Source: Madurella fahalii
Lineage: Eukaryota > Ascomycota > Sordariomycetes > Sordariales
Assembly: GCA_029876055.1 (NCBI GenBank)
Contig: CM056874.1
Coordinates: 7,564,001-7,628,000 of the forward strand
DNA length: 64,000 bases
Reading direction: 5' to 3'
Positions 59,429 through 64,000 of the stretch are shown one piece after another; position 1 is the first letter of the stretch, and the number at the start of each line of letters is the position of its first letter. A program made the translations under genes and the position numbers. The notes under the pieces are model-generated. The model was not told the DNA's origin. It saw nothing but the letters and a program-made list of their open reading frames with translations, and did no database searches.

Positions 59429-61241
59429 ATGGGGATGGTCGAAATTGTTGCCGAGCATGTCTCGGTCGGGTCAGTCCTGGTACTCGTACCAGGCCTGCTG
59501 CTAAGCTACATCCTCATCAATGTTGTGGTGCTGCCGCTATGGGAGGAGATGAAATTGGCGAGGATGCCGGGTGCAAGGCCTCCCAAGTTCAAGACATATC
59601 TTCCCTTGAGTGAGCATCCCCACCGGCTCTCTTGTCTGGGACGGTAATGGTGCTAACGCGACAAGATCTCGACTTCATATACAGGAGTATCGCCTCAGCA
59701 AAGAAATATGAGAACCTTAGCTTCTGGCAGTCCATTTTCCGCGAGATCAACGCTGACACGGCCGAGAGCCGTATTGCTGGTCGTCGCCTCGTCTTCACCA
59801 TCGATCATGAGAACATCAAGGCCATTCTGGCCACCCAGTTCAGCGACTACGGCAAGGGCGAGCCCTTTCACCGGGAATGGAAGGCCTTCCTCGGCGACAG
59901 CATTTTCACCACCGACGGCACCCTCTGGCACAACAGCCGTCAGCTGATCCGTCCCCAGTTCATCAAGGACCGTGTCAGTGATCTGCACGTCTTTGAGAGC
60001 CACATGCAGACCTTGTTCCGCGCCATCGCAAACGGAGGCGCCCTGAACGGCGAGGACCAGCCTGTTGATATCGAGGCGGGCAACGGGAAACCGGTTGACA
60101 TCAGCGACTTGTTCTTCCGCTATACCCTGGACGCTGCCACCGACTTCCTCCTGGGTCAGGATGTCAAGTCACTCAGGTTTGTCTTCATTCCACTTGGTAT
60201 CTCAAACAACCCGTTTAACATGCTCATTTCCCTCCCAGCAACCCCCATCAGGAGTTTGCCGACGCTTTCGGCGAGGTTCAGCGCGTCCAAAGCCTTGTCA
60301 GCCGTGCCGGACCCTTAAACATTCTCATCCCACGCAACACCTTTAACCAAGGCATGAAGATCATCAACAGCTTCATCGACCGGTATATCGACCGCACTTT
60401 ACGCCTCACCCCCGCCGAGCTGGCTAGCAAGAGCAAGAGCGACGCCGGCTACACATTCCTCCACGCCCTCGCCGGCTTCACCCGGGAGCCGAAAGTCCTC
60501 CACGACCAGCTCATCGCCGTGCTGTTAGCCGGAAGGGACACCACGGCCTGCACGCTTTCATGGACCATCTACGAGCTCGCTCGGCACCCGGAATGTGTCG
60601 AGAAGCTACGCGCAGAGATCTTGTCAGTTGTCGGACCGACGAGGGCGCCGACGTACGAGGATCTCAAGAGCATGAAGTACCTGCAGAATGTGATGAATGA
60701 GACGCTGCGGTTGTACCCCGTTGTTCCGTTCAAGTATAGTCCCCTTTAGGTCCCTTGCTCCTAAGAGATAATACACATCTGATACTAACACGCACACCCC
60801 GCCACTAGCGTCCGCCTCGCCCTCAAAGACACCACCCTCCCCCGCGGCGGTGGTCCCGATGGCTCCCTGCCGATCAAAGTCCTCAAGGACACGCCCATCG
60901 CCTATTCCACACTCGTCATGCAGCGCCGGCCGGAACTGTACCCGCCGCCCAGCGAGAAATTCGCGCCCATCGAGGTCTTCTCGCCAGACCGCTGGTTCCA
61001 CTGGCAGCCCAAGCCGTGGCAGTACATCCCGTTCAACGGCGGGCCCCGCATCTGCATCGGCCAGCAGTTCGCCCTGACCGAGATGGCCTACGTGCTGACG
61101 AGGCTCTTCCAGCGTTACGAGCGCATCGATAACTACATGGGCGAGATTGACGGCGGGAAACCAGCGCTCAGGGCCGAGATCGTGCTGCAGCCTGGGAACG
61201 GCGTCAAGGTTGCTTTTTGGGAGGCCAGGAAAACGGCCTAA
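59429..61241 (+). CDS. Cytochrome P450, CYP52-like (fatty acid/alkane hydroxylase type)
   Basis: Exons 59429-59609, 59666-60176, 60239-60733 and 60809-61241 encode 539 aa. An N-terminal hydrophobic anchor (VLVLVPGLLLSYILINVVVL) points to the ER membrane. P450 marks are complete: the I-helix AGRDTTA (328-334), the K-helix ETLRLYP (E385, R388) and the haem loop FNGGPRICIGQQF with C478. WHNSRQLIRPQF and FHWQPKPWQYIPFNGGPR fit the CYP52 clan, whose members hydroxylate the terminal carbon of alkanes and fatty acids. Substrate assignment is by family only. All introns are short (56-75 nt) GT-AG. It is convergent with the aminotransferase gene; a joint pathway is possible but not shown. Confidence 0.92.
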
Positions 61242-61766
61242 CTAAATTATAGAGGGCTTCCTTTTCCTTCCCTCGGTTGTTGTTGGCTAAGGGATGGGAT
61301 CTTGCCACTCGGTTTGTCACAGTATATCTTTGTTCTCGGCTCAAATGTATGAGGCTTCTTAAATGATCTATGTACGATATGAGGTAACGTATGGAGGGTT
61401 GGCTGGGTTATATTGGAATATCAGGGGCAGGCGACGGTATTGCTCATGATAAATCTTACTGAAGGGTTTATCTAAGTTTTCTCCTTGTGGTCCGGTGAAC
61501 TTTAGAATGCAATTCAACAAAGTGTAGCCAAATGACTAGAGCTCCGCTCATCTATTCGTCTACTCAGATGCCAGATATATAGTGTCGATCTACTCGGTGT
61601 AACCACCTTGAGGGCTATCCGAAATAACGTTCTGCATGACCGATGATACCGCAACTCCCTGACGCTAAACAGTAGCCACTGGTTCATACCCCGACTTCCG
61701 ACTTAAAGCGTATGATATATTCTGCAGCTTAGCTGTTTCGAAGAGCCTAAAAAGTATGCTCCCCCG
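61242..61766. other. Intergenic between convergent P450 and aminotransferase genes
   Basis: 525 AT-richer bases that should contain both 3' ends. No gene or hairpin of note. Confidence 0.5.
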
Positions 61767-63850
61767 TCACATCTTATAACTCTCCTTGACGGCCTCACCA
61801 AACCGCCTTATGGCCTCGGTCATATTCTCGGGTGTGGCCGCAGCAAACGTGGTGCGGAAGAACAGACCGCTCGGCGGGGTGTCCTGCTCGGCGCGGAACC
61901 AGGACCCTCGGGCGACAAGCACGCCCTTCTCCAAACAGCTGTTGAAGATCTCCTCTTCAATCTCCAGAATAGTCTTGCTCGAGGCGTGCGGATGTAGTTC
62001 ATGGTTGACTCTTAGCCAGTGCTATCACCGATCAAGTCAGTAACACCGCACTGTACAGACCACAGGAGGGGAAGTAAAAGAAAGGGAAAAAAACTCACAA
62101 ACATTCCCGCCCGGGGCGGGCTCCAACTGACCACCTCCTTCGGCAGGAATTTTTCGCACGCAGTCACCATGACATTCCGCCTCTTCGTGTACTCGCCCCT
62201 CAGATTCATCAACCACCTCAGATACCCCTCATGTCCCCACCGCTCATCCAGCAACTTGTGCAAAATCACCTGGGAGAAGCCGCTCGGCCCCTGGTTGGCC
62301 ACCTCGGCGTGCCGGATGAACCGCTCCACAATCTGCTCCGAAGCCGTCACCCAGCCCAGCCTGGATCCGGGGACCACGACCTTGGAGAACGAATCCATCC
62401 TGAGCACGCGCCCATCCACATCCATGCTCAGCAGCGTGGGTATCAAGCTGTCGAGGAAGCCGTCCACGGAGGTCGGCAGCTCCGCGCCGGGCTCCTGCAT
62501 CTGCAGGTAATAATACGGCTCGTCCTCGATGATGAAGACGTCGTGGCGGCGGCAGACGTCGTACAGCTCCCTCCTGCGGCTCTCGCCCTGCGTCGCGCCC
62601 GTCGGGTTCTGCCCGGATGGCACCGTGTACAGGACGTGGGGCTTCCTGGCGCCGCCCCTCTGGCGGGGGTCCCAGCGGGCCAGGATGTCGTCCATGCACT
62701 CGGGGATGGGGCCCTCGCGGTCCATGGGCACGCCGACGACGCGCACGCCGAGGGGCGCCGCCGTCTCCAGCGCCGTCGAGAACGAGTACTCCTCGGTCAG
62801 CAGCGCGTCGCCGCGCCGCCCGTCGCACAGCATGCGCAGCGCCTGCTCCAGCGCCCCCGTGCTCCCCACCGTCAGACACGTGCGCCAGTCGGCGTAGGGC
62901 GGCGCGCCCACCAGCTCGACGTGCTCCGTCACGAAGCGCGTCATCTGCGCCGAGCCGTTGGCCTGGCCGTAGTTGAGCGCGATCGAGAGGTCGTATTCGC
63001 TTCGCGGCGGGGTGGAGAGGGAGGAGGAGGAGGAGGAGGAGGAGGAGGAGGAGGAGGAGGAGGAGGAGGCGTCGTACTTGCCGATGCGGATGTCCTCACC
63101 ATACGAGGACACGGCGGCCTCCGAAAAGTGAGGCGGCGTCGGGATGCGCAGGCTCAGCGAGTCGATCGGGAAGTACTCCGGACAGGGGAGCCCGCCGCCT
63201 AGGGAGATGAGGCCCGGTTTCTTGAGGTGCTTGGCGGCTTGCTTGAGCTTGCACGGCTCACGGAGGAGGGATTCCTTGCTGAGGTGGTCTACTCTCGGGG
63301 GCGGGGGGGTGGTTTGGTTAGCTTGGTGGTGGTGATGGAAGAAAAGGTTTGAGTAGAGGCGGCCTTACGGTCCCATCTCTTGGCTTTGGGCTTGCCTATG
63401 GACTGTTTGTGTACGCGACAATATCTCGTATTAGTATCTAGTAATGGCTTTTCAGATTCGTAATGTGCAATCGATTATTGAACAAAAGGAGTCGGGGTGT
63501 TAAGTGAGAGCGGAGGGTTAGGGTTAACTCACGGGAGCTTTAAACATGTCGGCGTCGCTGTACGCTGCCGTCGGGGCCACCAATCGTCCGGCCTTTGCCC
63601 GTCTCTCTTGGATGTCGGCGATGGTGACGCGCTGCCGGGGCATCACGGGCAGCACCGGCTCGGCCTCGGGCAGCTTGGCCGCCGTGCCCAGCACCTCGGA
63701 GCAGTCCCGGGATTTCGAGTGGAAACTGGAGACTGAGGGTGCCAGGAGACGGCGGGTGCTGCCCGGGAAACCGCCGAGGTTGGGATGGAGCGTGGTGCGA
63801 GTTGGGTGCGGTGAGCGCCGGAGGGCGCCGACCCGGATTGCGCTCCGCAT
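61767..63850 (-). CDS. Class I/II PLP aminotransferase, ARO8-like, putatively mitochondrial
   Basis: Exons 63850-63533, 63402-63369, 63288-62099 and 62021-61767 give 598 aa. The fold is that of Aro8/kynurenine-aminoadipate aminotransferases, which transfer an amino group from aromatic amino acids or 2-aminoadipate to a 2-oxo acid. Key blocks: LISLGGGLPCPEYFP, TVGSTGALEQALRML, YTVPSGQNPTG, FIIEDEPYYYL and the Schiff-base loop SFSKVVVPGSRLGWV (K420). The C-terminus has RAEQDTPPSGLFFRTTFA. The first 60 residues are rich in Arg/Ser and lack acid, like a mitochondrial presequence, unlike yeast Aro8. A run of 16 Ser (about 192-207) interrupts the fold. Exon 2 is 34 nt. Which amino acid it prefers cannot be told. 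Confidence 0.9.
63020..63068. repeat. GAG/CTC trinucleotide repeat coding for poly-Ser
   Basis: About 16 tandem GAG units on the plus strand are read as TCC on the minus strand within the aminotransferase gene, giving poly-Ser. A microsatellite of this kind is likely to vary in length between strains. Confidence 0.9.
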
Positions 63851-64000
63851 TGCGGAACCGGGTGCGGAGCAAGCCGGGCAGAAGCGGATGACGGGGCTTG
63901 AAAGACGGATGTGCTCTTCAAACTGACCAAAAAGCAACTGACGATAGACGATACGGCATTGACACTCTGAAAACGGTAGAATTGAGTTCAGACCATGAAT
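63851..64000. other. Upstream flank of the aminotransferase gene
   Basis: Only 150 bases remain. They include the 5' leader of the aminotransferase gene and no other feature. Confidence 0.5.

Noticed and set aside
62231..63202. 323-codon open frame on the plus strand
   Set aside because: Antisense of the aminotransferase exon 3, including a poly-Gly run opposite the poly-Ser; no domain.
63512..63528. GGGTTAGGGTTA, telomere-like
   Set aside because: Only about two units, inside an intron of the aminotransferase gene; chance match, not a telomere.

Overview
This window is nuclear DNA of a filamentous ascomycete. The most likely home is Sordariomycetes, order Sordariales, in a Chaetomiaceae-like genome. 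The evidence is many short introns (about 50-150 nt) with GTRNGT donors and CTRAY/TACTAAC branch points, GC-rich third codon positions, pyrimidine-rich leaders before start codons, widely spaced genes without operons, and protein families that read as fungal orthologues (Erb1, Erv29/SURF4, Vma21, Nab2, Med14, a CYP52-type P450). I saw no CRISPR array, insertion sequence, rRNA or complete tRNA.

Layout. 0-5 kb: the 3' part of a membrane-anchored cupredoxin protein, then an Erv29/SURF4 cargo receptor. 5-11 kb: a Zn2Cys6 regulator (-) divergent from ERB1 (+), a ribosome-assembly WD40 gene with eight exons. 11-20 kb: a secreted SGNH hydrolase (-), an unrecognised Ser/Thr-rich protein (-), and a patatin-domain protein without the canonical nucleophile serine (-). 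20-27 kb: a Fun30/SMARCAD1-type remodeller (-) head to head with VMA21 (+), then a DUF2406 protein (-). 27-36 kb: about 4 kb without a recognisable gene, ribosomal protein eL33 (-) with a 10-nt micro-exon, and glucose-6-phosphate dehydrogenase (+). 37-46 kb: Mediator subunit 14 (+), a broken HET-domain gene (+) and a Kre9/Knh1-like membrane protein (-) with an apparent one-base frameshift. 48-57 kb: protoporphyrinogen oxidase (-), the poly(A)-RNA-binding protein Nab2 (-) and a GH20 hexosaminidase (+). 59-64 kb: a CYP52-like P450 (+) convergent with an ARO8-like aminotransferase (-).

Most of the genes are housekeeping: ribosome assembly (ERB1, eL33), ER export and V-ATPase assembly (Erv29, Vma21), mRNA and chromatin (Nab2, Med14, Fun30), NADPH and haem supply (G6PDH, PPOX). 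The accessory part is the cell-surface and secreted set (cupredoxin, SGNH, GH20, Kre9-like), the HET remnant and the P450/aminotransferase pair. I find no convincing new multi-gene system. The unusual signals are at gene-structure level: the eL33 micro-exon, the patatin domain lacking its consensus active site, the HET gene with C-to-T-type stops, and the frameshift plus probable GC-AG intron in the Kre9-like gene. All exon boundaries were placed by eye from reading frame, splice signals and family fit.
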